This document shows positions 46,932 to 58,426 of a stretch of DNA of 64,000 nucleotides, piece after piece (position 1 is the stretch's first letter; each line of letters starts with the position of its first letter). Origin of the DNA: Omphalotus guepiniiformis (lineage: Eukaryota > Basidiomycota > Agaricomycetes > Agaricales > Omphalotaceae). The notes below the pieces were generated by a model. It was not told the DNA's origin and ran no database searches. It worked only from the letters and a program-made list of their open reading frames with translations. Both the position numbers and the translations under genes were made by a program. The stretch spans positions 1 through 64,000 of the forward strand of contig JAQOOI010000074.1 of assembly GCA_028554645.1 (NCBI GenBank), read 5' to 3'.

Positions 46932-49900
46932 ATGGATCCCATAACGATCATATCTAGTGTCCTCACTATTGCGAGTCTTATCCACGAAGTAATTTCTTTA
47001 GCTCGGAAGATAGACAACTCTCTATCTAAGGTACGTCCTAGTATTCTCGCGCCGCAAAAACGCCCATCTCATGACAGACTTGCTAGGTCTCGCAGAACAG
47101 AAAGAGATTACAAGACCTCCTGGCCAATATCAACAACACACTTGAGGAGATTCGTTGTCTCTGCACTGACGAGGGCGATGTGCTAGAACAATGCTCAGAT
47201 CTGAGAAGATCTCTGAATTCCTTAAAAGAGTGAGCTGTTCATGTATCCCCCAATCCGTAAGCTCACCAGCGCTTAGGGAAATGTCCCGCATACTTCAACG
47301 TTGTCTGAAACTCGTTCCGGACCGTGGGTTGTCGCAGGTCAAAGCCAAGGTCAAGGCCTGGCACAAGCGAGATGAAATCGAGACGGAGATTGCCCAGCTC
47401 AAGGAACATGTTATGTCATGCTACTCGAAATTTACGGTCAGTTCCTTCCTTCCCATCTCATAGAGTCTGGCATTCATCTCTCGATGTTAGGCCTTTTCAA
47501 CTGCTCGTATTGAGAATACCTCCATCCGAACGGAGAACGCTCTTCTGGTTCATCGCGCAGAGACCCGCTTTCACTTCAGTCATCTAGAAGGCCTCATCAA
47601 TCGTATGCTTCTTGACACCGACTATGGGCATACTTTTGTCCGTGATATGGATGCTCATTTGTCGGTGTGTTACTTTCTTTTGTATGACATTACCAACAAT
47701 TCAGACCTGTTAAAAGGGAGCCCAATATGATCTGGTGGAGCACCAATACCTTGCCCTGCAATTAAACCGCCTCGTAGAGTCTCTCCAATCATTGGCCGCA
47801 GCACGCACGTTCCGCGCGGAGGAACCGAACGTAAACCATAAACTTCCTTTCAAACCAGTATATACATCAGAAATGCAATTAACAGACGTGACATATCTTA
47901 CTCTCGGTTTATTGCGACAAGTCCAGGACTATCCCGATGATCTCTCTATTCAGGTTGGGGCTCAAGAATTGGAAACAATCTCGATAGCAATTGGACGGTT
48001 TGGCTTGCGAAAAAAAGCGCTAGCTTTTAAGATGTGGATCACGAATCTCTATCAAACGCTGGTCTCTGAGAACCCTCACGCTTTTCTACCTCATCTTGGG
48101 CATTCATACACCAACCTTGCCATTTCGCACGAAAACTTGGAGCAGCACGAACTGGCTTTAAATGCCAGCAAGAAGGCTGTCTCATGCTTCCGTGGCATAC
48201 GAGGATCTCATGCTGACTTGGACTTCCGTGTAGTGTATGCGCAAGCATTGCTGGCTCACGGCCGTGTATTGTGTCAAACCAAACGATTGGACGAGGCTCT
48301 GAGCATTATGCAAGAGTGCGCGAGCATCTCTGAGGTGCTTTTAGTGGAGCTACCGGAGACATTTTTGGAGAACCCTGAGCTCGATGCGAGAGCTAATGCC
48401 AAGGCTCTTAAGGAGCACAATACGATTTTGATTGACTGCTTGAAAAGTTATCTCGATCTTGCTCAATGCTTGTCACTTCTTGATCGTTCGTCGGAAGCTT
48501 ACCATATTGCGAAGAAGAGTCTCAGCATCTTTCCCCGCCTCCCCATATCCGAACATCACATTACCGCTGTGTTACACGATCAGGCATTTGAAAACATACT
48601 CTCGTGTATGTCTTCAATCTACGAGCGACATAGTTTGCCGTTGTCGCTTGTAGAAGACATTCTGTCTGCTTATCGTGATTTAGCCCAAGCACAGCCCACT
48701 TTCTTTTCACCCTACTTCCTCCAAGCTCTCTATATATATGCACGTGTCTGCAATGGCACGGATTCGAATAACATCGTTCAGCTAGAAGGAGGCTCCGGAC
48801 ATCGGAACCCTTTCGTGCTAATATGGGGCTCGGAACAGAGTCGGAACCCTCTCGTGTGGGACTCAGAGGAATTTTCTGATCTTTCTGAGCGGCTGAAGCG
48901 TCTAGGACGTTTCGAATGGGCAAAATCAATAACTCGAGATGCAATTTACGCGCTACATATACAGGACATTTCGTATTCTGTCCGTTCATACAATTTGCTT
49001 GGGATTCAATCCTTAGTCAACGCACTCTTCATGTCTCAGGTGAATGAAGGAGTGGATGCCTTACGAGAGGTTTCACAGAGGATACTGTCCGGAGAAACAG
49101 ACAATCTGTATGTAATTGACCACTTCATGCTCAAGATCCAGGAGCTTGTCCTACTCATCGGTCCTGTTGAGACAAGGACAAAGCTCCTGGTCATAAGCGA
49201 TGATATGATTGATTATTGCCTTTCAAAATTTCCCTCAATTCATGGGAATGGGAATGTCCAAAGGACGAGTCTTGCCGATGTTCTCAAAACATACTCCGAC
49301 ATTCTCGAGACCTTTCCCCATCGTCAGGAGGACGCACTCAAGTGGGCCGAGGAATCAGTGCGTTTATACCGCCAGCTAGACCAGGAGGGTGTACTTTCCT
49401 CTCCCGACCTAGCTTTTGCCCTTCAGGATCTCTCTTATCGTTATAATGCGACGAATCGCTTGGACGATGCTATCACCTCTCTGCAGGAGGGAATCGCTGT
49501 TTGGCGCCGAGATAAAGCGTCCCTATGTCACTGTGTAGTATGTGCATTGCAGCTCCCTTCGGCGTTGTCGACTCTGTCGGTATATCTTTCTTGCGCTGGC
49601 CGCCATCCTGAGGCTGAAGCCGCTCGAGCTGAGTCTCAAGTCTTGCGTGAAATGCTCCCGCCAACATCTGTACCTCCGATGATATTCACACCCACTGTAG
49701 GCGAGGCGCATATTACTGCCTCAGACGAGGAGGACGTGCTATTTGACACAGCCTCCTCGTCCACATCGAATATAGACCTTACTACCGAGGCGTTCTCACC
49801 CTCTCCTGCAGATGGAGGATTGCTCACGTTAGATAGCAAGACGAAAATATCTCGCTTGAATTCTGATGAACAGTTGGAGGCTTTTGCTTTAGGTTCCCCT

Positions 49901-50170
49901 CAAAATACGACTATCCCGGTGTCAAGGTCAACATCATCCCCAGACCTTGGGAACAAGTGCCTTGTAACCTGTTCTCCCCAAATTGACATGACCACCCCAG
50001 CAGACGCCACGGTGCCTCCCGAAGGTGGCAGCGCCGGGATTGCCTTACTTCGAAGGCGATTTTCTGCGGTCATGAATTTCCTCATGATTTGCTGCACGTT
50101 AATTGTCGTTGTGAATGTCCTTCGTAATCAGTGGGGGGTAGACATTCATTTTTCCGTCTCGACACGATGA
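46932..50170 (+). CDS. HeLo-like/TPR protein with C-terminal membrane helix
   Basis: Five exons (46932-47030, 47087-47229, 47277-47436, 47491-47664, 47717-50170) give 1,009 aa, and all junctions close in frame with GT-AG introns. The N-terminus (MDPITIISSVLTIASLIHEV) and the following helices resemble the four-helix N-terminal domains (HeLo-like) found on fungal NLR/STAND proteins. No NACHT or NB-ARC nucleotide-binding motifs follow. The large last exon encodes TPR-like helical repeats (HLGHSYTNLAISHENLEQHELALNASKKAVSCF, VVYAQALLAHGRVLCQTKRLDEALSIM, ADVLKTYSDILETFPHRQEDALKWAEESVRLYRQL, LDDAITSLQEGIAVW), then a Ser/Thr-rich linker and one transmembrane segment (FLMICCTLIVVVNVL) with about 15 residues after it. 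Role unknown; a membrane-tethered scaffold or an incomplete NLR-type sensor are both possible. Confidence 0.82.
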
Positions 50171-50430
50171 ATCGAATATCACGCCTTCACTCGTCTTGCT
50201 TTAACAATGCCCCTGTCATCTCGTGTACCTTTACAAGTTTATTGCCCATTCTTAAATCTTGTTTCCTTGTTTCTTCCTTACAGAATACTATCCTTGTATT
50301 GCTCTATACATATATACCCGGAATACACAGTGCTCTTTTACAACGTGAATTCAACAGAAGAGAAGAAGCCCTATTATATAGAGCTACAGCAACCTAACCA
50401 ACTACAAATCTAATTCTAAATTCATATCTT

Positions 50431-51679
50431 CTAACTAGAAATCGAAATCGAGACCCCACTAAGAAAGTCCGCTAGCTCTTTGGCAATAAGATCATGGACT
50501 TTGGAGGTCGGGTGCAATAAATCCTTCCAGATCTTGCTAAATGGCTCATGCACGTCGGAAGCATCAAATCCAAACGCCTTGTAATCATCCAAAAAACGGT
50601 TGAAAAATTCATACGAAGAAAAAATGAGGATGGTGGCATCAGGATGCGAATCCGAAAAAGTCTTTGCTCCAGTACGAAGCTCCGTGTTCCAGTTATCAAA
50701 AGTCAAACTAGACATAGCCGGTCTTGATTTAGGAGCTGCACGTAGAAGAGTCAAACTCGAGCAATGTGGTGTGTTTGCAGATTCACGTACTACCAGCAGG
50801 GCTCCTATGGATAGGCGGTACATCGATGAAAAGAAAGTTTCGAGCTCCCGCCTTGTACAACTCATCTTGGAGGGAGAATAATGTTGATATCGTGCGCTCA
50901 TGATTTCTTGCATATCTGCAAAAAAAGAAAAACTGTTATCAGAACAAGATATGGTTCGAGAATGCTGTCCTGCTCACGCGCAGTCGTTGATTCCAACCCA
51001 AGTAACTAACGCAATCAGACCGAAATTAGTATGCTCGACTAGCCAATACTACTGGTTGCATAGACACACTAAATAGAGCATTTCTGGAATCCCAGCGTGC
51101 CCAGTCCGGCTGGAAGCCTACACCGGAATCACCAAAAAAACGGTCATGAATTTGATCCGTGACCCCGCGAATTGTGGCGCCACCTACGGCGTAGTCGTAT
51201 ACTAAGAGCGGATTGTTACTGTAAGTCTCATCTTGTGCCTCTAGATGTGGGTCATATCGTGGTGCAGGAGCATATTTGGTTATTAGATGCCCTATTCAAG
51301 TTGAACGAAAACAGCCTAATCAGCCAGCGCACAGAAGACATGCATGAGATGTATGACCTATCCAGTTAGGTGTGTCTGTGGGTGAATGAAATGAGCAATA
51401 GACAATTTGCTTATCAAAAGACAAATCACCAGCCTCATTCCACATAGTGCCAGGCAGACCTGGGAATGGTACGCCAAGAGGATCTTGAGCAGTAGGTGTT
51501 TTACTACCGCCTTCGCCTTGGTACCCTACTGAGCTGTAAGAATCTCCGCTTCATGTCATGTTAGCCTGAACATCTGGAAGCGCTTAGAAGGCAAACGAAC
51601 AAACGAACAAGACAATGATCCTTCGAATACTTGAGAACCCAGGCCAGCTTTCACTGACTTGAATCGTCTTTGACGTTAT
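50431..51679 (-). CDS. GDSL/SGNH esterase (carbohydrate esterase 16-like), start codon not found
   Basis: About 315 aa in six exons. The nucleophile motif GDSYSSVGYQ is followed by GTMWNEA, NWIGHLITKYAPAPRY, NNPLLVYDYAVGGATI (oxyanion-hole region), FQPDWARWDSRNALF, WVGINDCA (block with the conserved Asn), ATILIFSSYEFFNRFLDD and the C-terminal block with the catalytic Asp/His region IWKDLLHPTSKVHD. It hydrolyses ester bonds, in CE16 relatives acetyl groups on hemicellulose oligomers. No signal peptide was found. The first exon reads TSKTIQVSESWPGFSS, but the codon where a Met is expected (51679-51677) is ATA, and an in-frame stop lies further upstream. Either the start is lost (pseudogene) or an upstream exon was missed. 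It lies between the TPR gene (convergent) and the acetoacetyl-CoA synthetase gene (divergent). Confidence 0.75.
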
Positions 51680-52321
51680 GGTCTCTACGAAGAATATATT
51701 TGAGTTTCTATGCTAGCGTAGGTGGACGTTTTTTTACACACCGACTCTATTATTTGTATCAGGACGTGAGATTGCTCGACGTAAAATGCGAATGATGCGC
51801 CGCAGTGGGGATTGTTTGTGCATTGTAAGTGGGTTAAAGATGCAAAATGTCACGAATTGTAGCTCATGATTTTTCCTTCATGTGATGGGTAATGGTCAGA
51901 AGATGGAATTCAAGTAGCGATTAAGGTTCGCTGCACACATGATGGAGGTTCGCACGCAAGTTAAGCGCTCCGACTCGGATAGTGACCATATATGTAAGTC
52001 CGAATATCCGGTCCGGGTTTTCCTTCTACAGTTCAACTTGTCGACTTACCATCTACTTAAGAACTCAATGACAACAGTCGTAGGCTGCTGCCAGCTTATG
52101 GGGTACAATCCGATATTTCAAGAAATCCACGTATCCCACATTCCATTATACTTATGGTCATTCGAAAACATTTGTTTTCAGTGACTTTCGTGAGATTCGC
52201 CCACATACTCCGATCTGATTCTGTTGTACCCGTGTCTTGTCTTATGCGGGGCCCCGTGGCACGGCGGTTTTGAATTACTCCTTGAAGAATCTGCAGCGCC
52301 ATCAAACTCCCCACTATTTCC
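51680..52321. other. Divergent promoter region, esterase and acetoacetyl-CoA synthetase
   Basis: About 0.6 kb without recognised coding sequence between two divergent genes. Confidence 0.4.
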
Positions 52322-55151
52322 ATGACATACTTTGAGCAATCACGATTTCTCTGGAAGCCTTCTCAGCCTCAGTTCACCAATGTAGAACATCTCCGACGAG
52401 AGATTAACCGTGCTCGTGGCTTGAATCTCAGTATGTTCACTAGTCTTCGATGATTCAATGACTTACTACTGGCGCTATTTTCTGTGAATAGAGGATTACT
52501 ATGACCTACACAAGTATTCTACCGAAGAATATTCGTTCTGGATCGATTTGTGGAAAGATCTTCGTATCATATACTCCGTGCCCCCCACCGAGGTAAGACT
52601 TAATCATAGTAAAGTAAATTCGCCCAGCTCATCATCTTTCTATTGACAAGGTTCTCACCAAAGGTCGCATTCCCGAAATTCCTACCTGGTTTCCTGGTGC
52701 CCGACTCAACTATGCAGAGAACTTGCTACGGAGAAACGACGACAGTATCGCGTGCACGGCTACTGGAGAATCAGGCCGAGTTGTACATTACACGTACCGG
52801 GATCTAAGACAGAGGGTCAGGGCAATGTCGTCAGCCATGAAAGCGAATGGACTGACAGTGGGAGATAGAGTAGCAGGTGTGTAAGAGCGCTCACTAATCG
52901 TACCTACGTTCTGATTTACACATAAATGTAGCTGTCATCACAAATTCCATCGACGCCGTCACGATCGCACTTGCCACTGCCAGTATTGGCGGTATATTTT
53001 CAAGCACAGCGACGGACATGGGAACACAGGTGATTGAAGACTTCAGCACCATTTACTTTTCAAGCGCGTTGAAAGATTGGCCTGAAATAGGGAATTTTGG
53101 ATCGGTACCGGCAGATACGGCCCAAACTAGTTTTTGCAGAAACTGAGGTCATGTATGCGGGGAAAAGTGTAGATCTCATACCCAAGGTTTCCGAAGTCAT
53201 AAAGGATCTCAGTGAAAAAGGTCTTCACCAAGCTATCCTGCTTCCTAGTGCGATCACCGGGAAAGACATCAAGCCCAGCGGGCTTCCAAACACCGTGAGC
53301 ATTTCTGTGAGTTTGTTGAAAGTTCTCAGTTACTGACAGAGTTACACCGTGTTTCTCTCTGATTTCTTAGCTGCAGGAGATGATAGTGAACTCGTATTTG
53401 AACAATTGCCCTTCAATCAACCCCTGTTCATTCTCTACAGCTCAGGCACCTCTGGTCCTCCGAAATGCATTGTACATTCTGCTGGCGTAAGACCCGTATC
53501 CTTTTCCTTGACTTTACCTGACCTGATCGTATTTGGCAGGGCGTTCTCATGCAGCCATTGAAGGATATTAGAATCGGACTGGACATAAAGCAAGACGATA
53601 CATACTTCCAGTATACCACAGTGAGACTTGTTCTATTCTCTGGCCGAGATCGCTTGTTCATTCATGCAGACCGGCTGGATGATGTGGACATTTATGCTGT
53701 CGGCGCTTGCTCTAGGGTGTAGACTCATCCTTTATGATGGCTCGCCGTTTCACCCTGACGTTCGGACATATCTCAAGTTCATTAGTGATCAAGGGTGAGC
53801 TACAGGATTGCATATCACGATATGCTGCATTCAGTCATACTAATCAATACTGCCCTATCAAGGCGTATCTCACTTCTGTACCAGTCCCCGATTTCTCGCT
53901 GAAGTTCAAGGTCGCAAGTTGAATCCGCGTGAGTTCCGGGCTTTTTGCAGTTCGACGCGGGTCGCTGACGCACTCGACTTTTCTGCAGTCGAGGTTGGGT
54001 CATTTGAAGCCCTCAGGGTGTTGGGTGTCACCGGTGCTGTGTTGACACCTCCGGTCTTTGATTGGGCGTATAAAGCTTTCGGCGGCAACATTCACTTGAT
54101 TTCTATGTCCGGGGGGACCGATATATGCTGTGGCTGTGAGTTCATGAACACTTCCTAGTTCTTTATTGCCTTTTCTTACGTAGATGTTTAGTGGTATCGG
54201 GGGTTCCTAGTCTGCCTGTTTATGTTGGAGGTACTGCTGTTCTGTTTCCTCCGTGTTTTGTAAAATGTAACTTACTTCCGTTTCAAGAGATTCAGGGAAA
54301 AGCATTGGGCATGAAGGTCGAAGTTTTTGACCCTGATGGAAGAAATATAGAGCATAGCGGTGAACCGGGCGAGCTGGTCTGCACGCGACCTCATCCATCT
54401 CTTCCTGTCGCTTTTTGGGGCGATACTCCCGATGGGAAGAAACTCAGGGAGACATACTTCTCCTTCTTTCCTGGTAGGTCGCTCTGAGTTGAATTCACCA
54501 GTGTCACACTAATTTGGGTATTAGGTCTCTGGAGACAAGGTGACTTTCTCGTGGTTAATCCAGCTACGAAAGGGATTATGATTCTTGGGCGAAGGTTGGT
54601 CTGTCTCAAAAACAACGGCTGGTGATACTTCTTCTTGTTCTTTAGTGATGGCGTGCTAAACCCAAGCGGCGTCCGTTTCGGTTCTGGAGAAATATATGCT
54701 GTTCTTGAGCACTTCCAAGCAAGTGTAGACGACTCGCTTTGTATTGGACAACGTCGCCCTCAGGACAAGGACGAACGTGTTTTGCTGTTCTTGAAGATGC
54801 GGCCTGGTCATTCGCTCACACAGACTCTGGAAACACAAATTAGAACTGCCATTCGAACAGCGCTGAGCGCGAGACATGTTCCCTCCTATATCTTTGCTGT
54901 AGAGGATATACCGGTGCGTCTGGTGCTGCTTTCGTGCACATGTGTAATGGATACTAAGAGGGGAGTTTTTTCTTTCTTTCTGGCAGTATACTGTAAACGG
55001 CAAGAAGATTGAGATAGCAGTGAAGCAGATTGTCTCGGGTTCAAACCTTAAACCGAGTGGGACAGTTGCGAATCCCGAGTCCTTGAAGCTCTTCTTCAAG
55101 TATAAAGATTTTGAGGCGATTGTTGGGTCAACGGCGAAGGCGAAATTATAA
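52322..55151 (+). CDS. Acetoacetyl-CoA synthetase (acetoacetate-CoA ligase) with AKL C-terminus
   Basis: About 700 aa in about 14 exons, start ATG at 52322 ([14 protein letters not shown]). It makes acetoacetyl-CoA from acetoacetate, ATP and CoA. Family blocks in order: [124 protein letters not shown] (phosphate-binding loop), [67 protein letters not shown], and the catalytic Lys in [18 protein letters not shown]. The protein ends AKAKL, a PTS1-type peroxisomal signal. One junction (after FISDQG, about 53795-53862) keeps frame only if the intron is one base longer than the visible GT-AG pair. Its place next to the ligase-PKS suggests it may supply a diketide precursor, but it may equally serve ketone-body or sterol metabolism. 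Confidence 0.9.
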
Positions 55152-55811
55152 TAGACGCGAGCATGTATAACGAACCTAAGTTCGGAATTGATGTTTGAAG
55201 TGATTCGTGCTGGGCGAAGGCTTAGCGCTTATCCTCAAGGGCGTTAGCTTTGGAGTTTGCCGACCCGCGATAGTGCGATTCAGTTGGATGAGAGATGTGA
55301 GCTGATGTGAGTCACCTACAAGCTCGACTCGAGTCATTCTATTCTTCCCAGGACGCTGCGACGGTCTTGACGACATGTGCGTACGCCGTGTTGCTGGTGG
55401 ACACCTTGGTTACGCCTGTTCGCGCGTATAGTCTGCGTATAGTGCACATCACATCCTTTAACCGTAACGTTCACCCAACGCGTCGCCACGTGCTATAATA
55501 GGTACCGTCAAAACGCGTCAGACTCCGACTCAAACATTCTTCTATCACCTAAATGAATATACAGACATGGCGTCGTCGCCATGATATTCCTCTATTGTCT
55601 TGCTCGCGCTGGCCATGAACTCTTGCTCATTAGCAGTGTCACCTCTGCTGGCTTTGCTCAGTCTTTCGCCCCTGGAATCGCTTACCGGCCTCCCTAGCCG
55701 CCGCGAATTCATCTAATCCCAAGCGATTGTCACAAATCACAATTTTAGCCAGAAACCAGATGTGAAAGCAGGGAAGCAATGACGTCTGAAGCTTAAACCT
55801 AACCGTGGTGT
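55152..55811. promoter_or_regulatory. Upstream region with two ACGCGT boxes and an E-box
   Basis: Non-coding stretch upstream of the kinase-like gene. It contains ACGCGT at 55478-55483 and 55513-55518, with CACGTG at 55487-55492 between them. ACGCGT is the MBF-type cell-cycle box of fungi. Function is inferred from motif clustering only. Confidence 0.45.
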
Positions 55812-58090
55812 ATGTCGGTCAAAATGGTGCATCGTCGTCCCTCGTGAGGTGAGATTGCTGGTTCAAACGACTCTGTATTTCCTTCTAAAAGACCGTAAAC
55901 AGAAAATTCACAAAGCTTTGATTAGTGCACCGTTCCTTACTGAATCAGGCATCTACAGAGGTATTCAAGTTTCACCAGGCAAATACTTGGACACGGAGAT
56001 TCCCCCTTGTCCCCCGGTGTACTACCCAATTGCAGGTCCAAGTCGCGTATCAGCGCCGGTTTCGACAGCTTCGTCTGTGAGAGTCTCGTACTGGCATCGT
56101 GCATTCGAACAAAATGCACACGAACTGGATGACCATCTCCTTCGTTTGAAATATCACACACTCGAGGATGATTCTACTTCCCTTAGATCAAAGTGCGCAT
56201 GACCACCATCTATTTGTGTATGCTTTCACCCTGACCTTCTTCGTGTTAGGGACTCCCCAGTCGCGAAGTATGTTGAACCTGTCTTTCAAGTAGCGAAGAA
56301 ATACCTTTTGAACGATGACCTCCCACTTCTGGAGTTTGAAGAAGTCCGTAGTGACTCAGACTGGGATGGTAAGCATTAACGTCCAAATACTATGTCGAGT
56401 ATTGTGCTAATGTCGGGGTTGCATTTAGATGGGCGCCGCGAACTCGAAGGGAGCATCGTCTTGCCTGAAAATTCTATAGAAGAGCACTCGTCTCTCCGTC
56501 ATGCGCGCTGGCAATCATCTCGGACCGCTCATATATGTTTCATGAGCTTCACAGTAAGCTCGTTTTCAAATCTCGACTCTTAGCAATGCAATTGATGCAA
56601 TCACGGTCAGACGCCCGAACGCGTGCGCTGGGATCAATTGCGCCAATGTTTAGATTCTTGCAGAGCGTCGAAGCTGGACTGCGATCTAACGACAAAACAT
56701 ATGATTCTCAACCTCCGCGAACAATGTGAAAAAAATTCGTGCGCATTTGGTATCTTGACCGATGGCGTCGAGTCGGCGATTCTGAACCTCAACTCACCGG
56801 GACCCGAAACTGGTAGACACCTTCGTCTAGAAATACATCCAACGACAAAGTACTCGGTTCGTCGATTGCTGGCGCAGTGCATATGGGCAGTATCCAAAGG
56901 TTTAGGCTTATTGCGGAAGTGGCCAAAAGATGGCCCTCTATCTTGTCAAGGGGCTATCAATAACCCGACGCTCCCACCTCCATTTTTACCTGACCTCCTG
57001 TCTACGTGTCGGTCGTTCAGTGATTTCGATTTTTACGCCTTACAGCGCGATTCCCGCTCCTGGCTGGCGTTCATCCAATGGAAGAAGATGGTGTCCGCAC
57101 ATGCTGCTGTTAATCTTATATGTGAAGGAGACACGTTACGTGTTGCTTCCCATGCGTTTCAACAACGCAATCGTGTCTGGAGGTCTCCCTTTCCAAACCA
57201 TACCCTACCCAGCGATACTCGTCGTAAAATCGAACGCGCGCCGCGGCGGAGGAATATCGCAGTGGACGGACTTCTGATTTCAAAACGCGAAGTGCGCTTC
57301 CGTATCGTCTCAGTAAAACGAAGTGGTCTCGAGTACTTCTCACAAGTGTGTTTTGGATATTTACCTGGGATTACTCAGCTTCTGTGTGTGAAGCTCTTTG
57401 ATGAACGATGTTTTCCCATACCAAAGTACAACGACTACTTTGTCGAGGATGATCCCACGAAGCGGTTACTTTCCCTTCATTTTGCAGAGGACATGGTTCG
57501 CCGTGAGGAAGGGGCTTATGATCGAATGAAACATTTGCAAGGGACGTTAATCCCACATTGTTATGGATTTCACCGTGTAGGTCTATTTTCGTCTCTAATG
57601 CACTGGTTCATCTAGGTAATAATGCATGCGTTACAGTTTACCTTACCTGACGGGTGGCAAGTATACGGTTTGATCATGGAAGCTATTGAAGGCTCGTCTC
57701 TGTGGGACATAAACCTTCCAAATCTCAGAGAATCCGTGCAGAGAGATATCGTACGCTAGTCTTCTCTTCTAATCTGTTGACGCATCTGACTTGAAGCATA
57801 ACATATAGATCACCCAAATTCGGCACGGGGTCCGAGCGCTCAAGTTTGCAGGTATCGAGCAAACAGATTGGCATACAGACCAAATGCTATGTTTTCCCTC
57901 ACCTGTGTTCTCAGGCTCATTCGAAATTGTGTTCATTGATTTCGCGTTCGCCTGTCAGAGGTACGGAGAGCTTTGGGGTTGCCCACCGACGACGGATGTC
58001 TGGCGGCTAACTGCTACTCTGTCTTTCGATATGGGACTTCGCGATCTGGTGGAGGAGCTGTGGCTCCCGGCTCTAGAAGAAGAGAGATGA
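55812..58090 (+). CDS. Divergent protein kinase-like protein
   Basis: About 640 aa. The start ATG at 55812 (MSVKMVHRRPS) is joined by a GTGAGG intron to the exon containing YLDTEIPPCPPVYYP, and later junctions (after LRSK, SDWD, MSFT, FHR, RDI) all close in frame with GT-AG introns. The first 400 residues have no recognised domain. The C-terminal part has a reduced kinase fold: a beta-3 Lys candidate in LLCVKLFDERC, MEAIEGSSLWDI as hinge, TDWHTDQM at the catalytic-loop position and IVFIDFAFACQ at the DFG position (DFA). Similar degenerate kinase-like proteins are common in Agaricomycetes; activity is doubtful. Confidence 0.78.
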
Positions 58091-58426
58091 ATAGTATCGC
58101 CCATATCATTGGCACTGTCATGTGTAATACGGTTACTAGTGCATGGTGTATGTGTATATGTGTATCGTGAATTACGGCTACAAGCGTGGGTCCATAAGAG
58201 TCATAGACCAGACCTTCCTTCATGTGCGGACACAAAATAAAAAGAGAACAACAAGGTAATGAAAGGTGAAAATCTGAGCAACAACATGAAGTAAAGGGAA
58301 AGAACTTCCAAAGCAGTAAAGAGCGGCAGATGCAAAAAAGATTTAATCAAGAGATAGTGTCGAAATCAAAAAGATACATGTACATTGAAAAAAAGGAAAG
58401 AAAGCTTCCTTTGACATACCCCAATC
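58091..58426. other. Convergent 3' ends
   Basis: About 0.3 kb between the stops of two convergent genes. AT-rich, nothing else seen. Confidence 0.4.

Noticed and set aside
53298..53342. A 33-nt intron in the acetoacetyl-CoA synthetase gene
   Set aside because: An earlier GTGAGC donor gives a normal intron of about 48 nt in the same phase.
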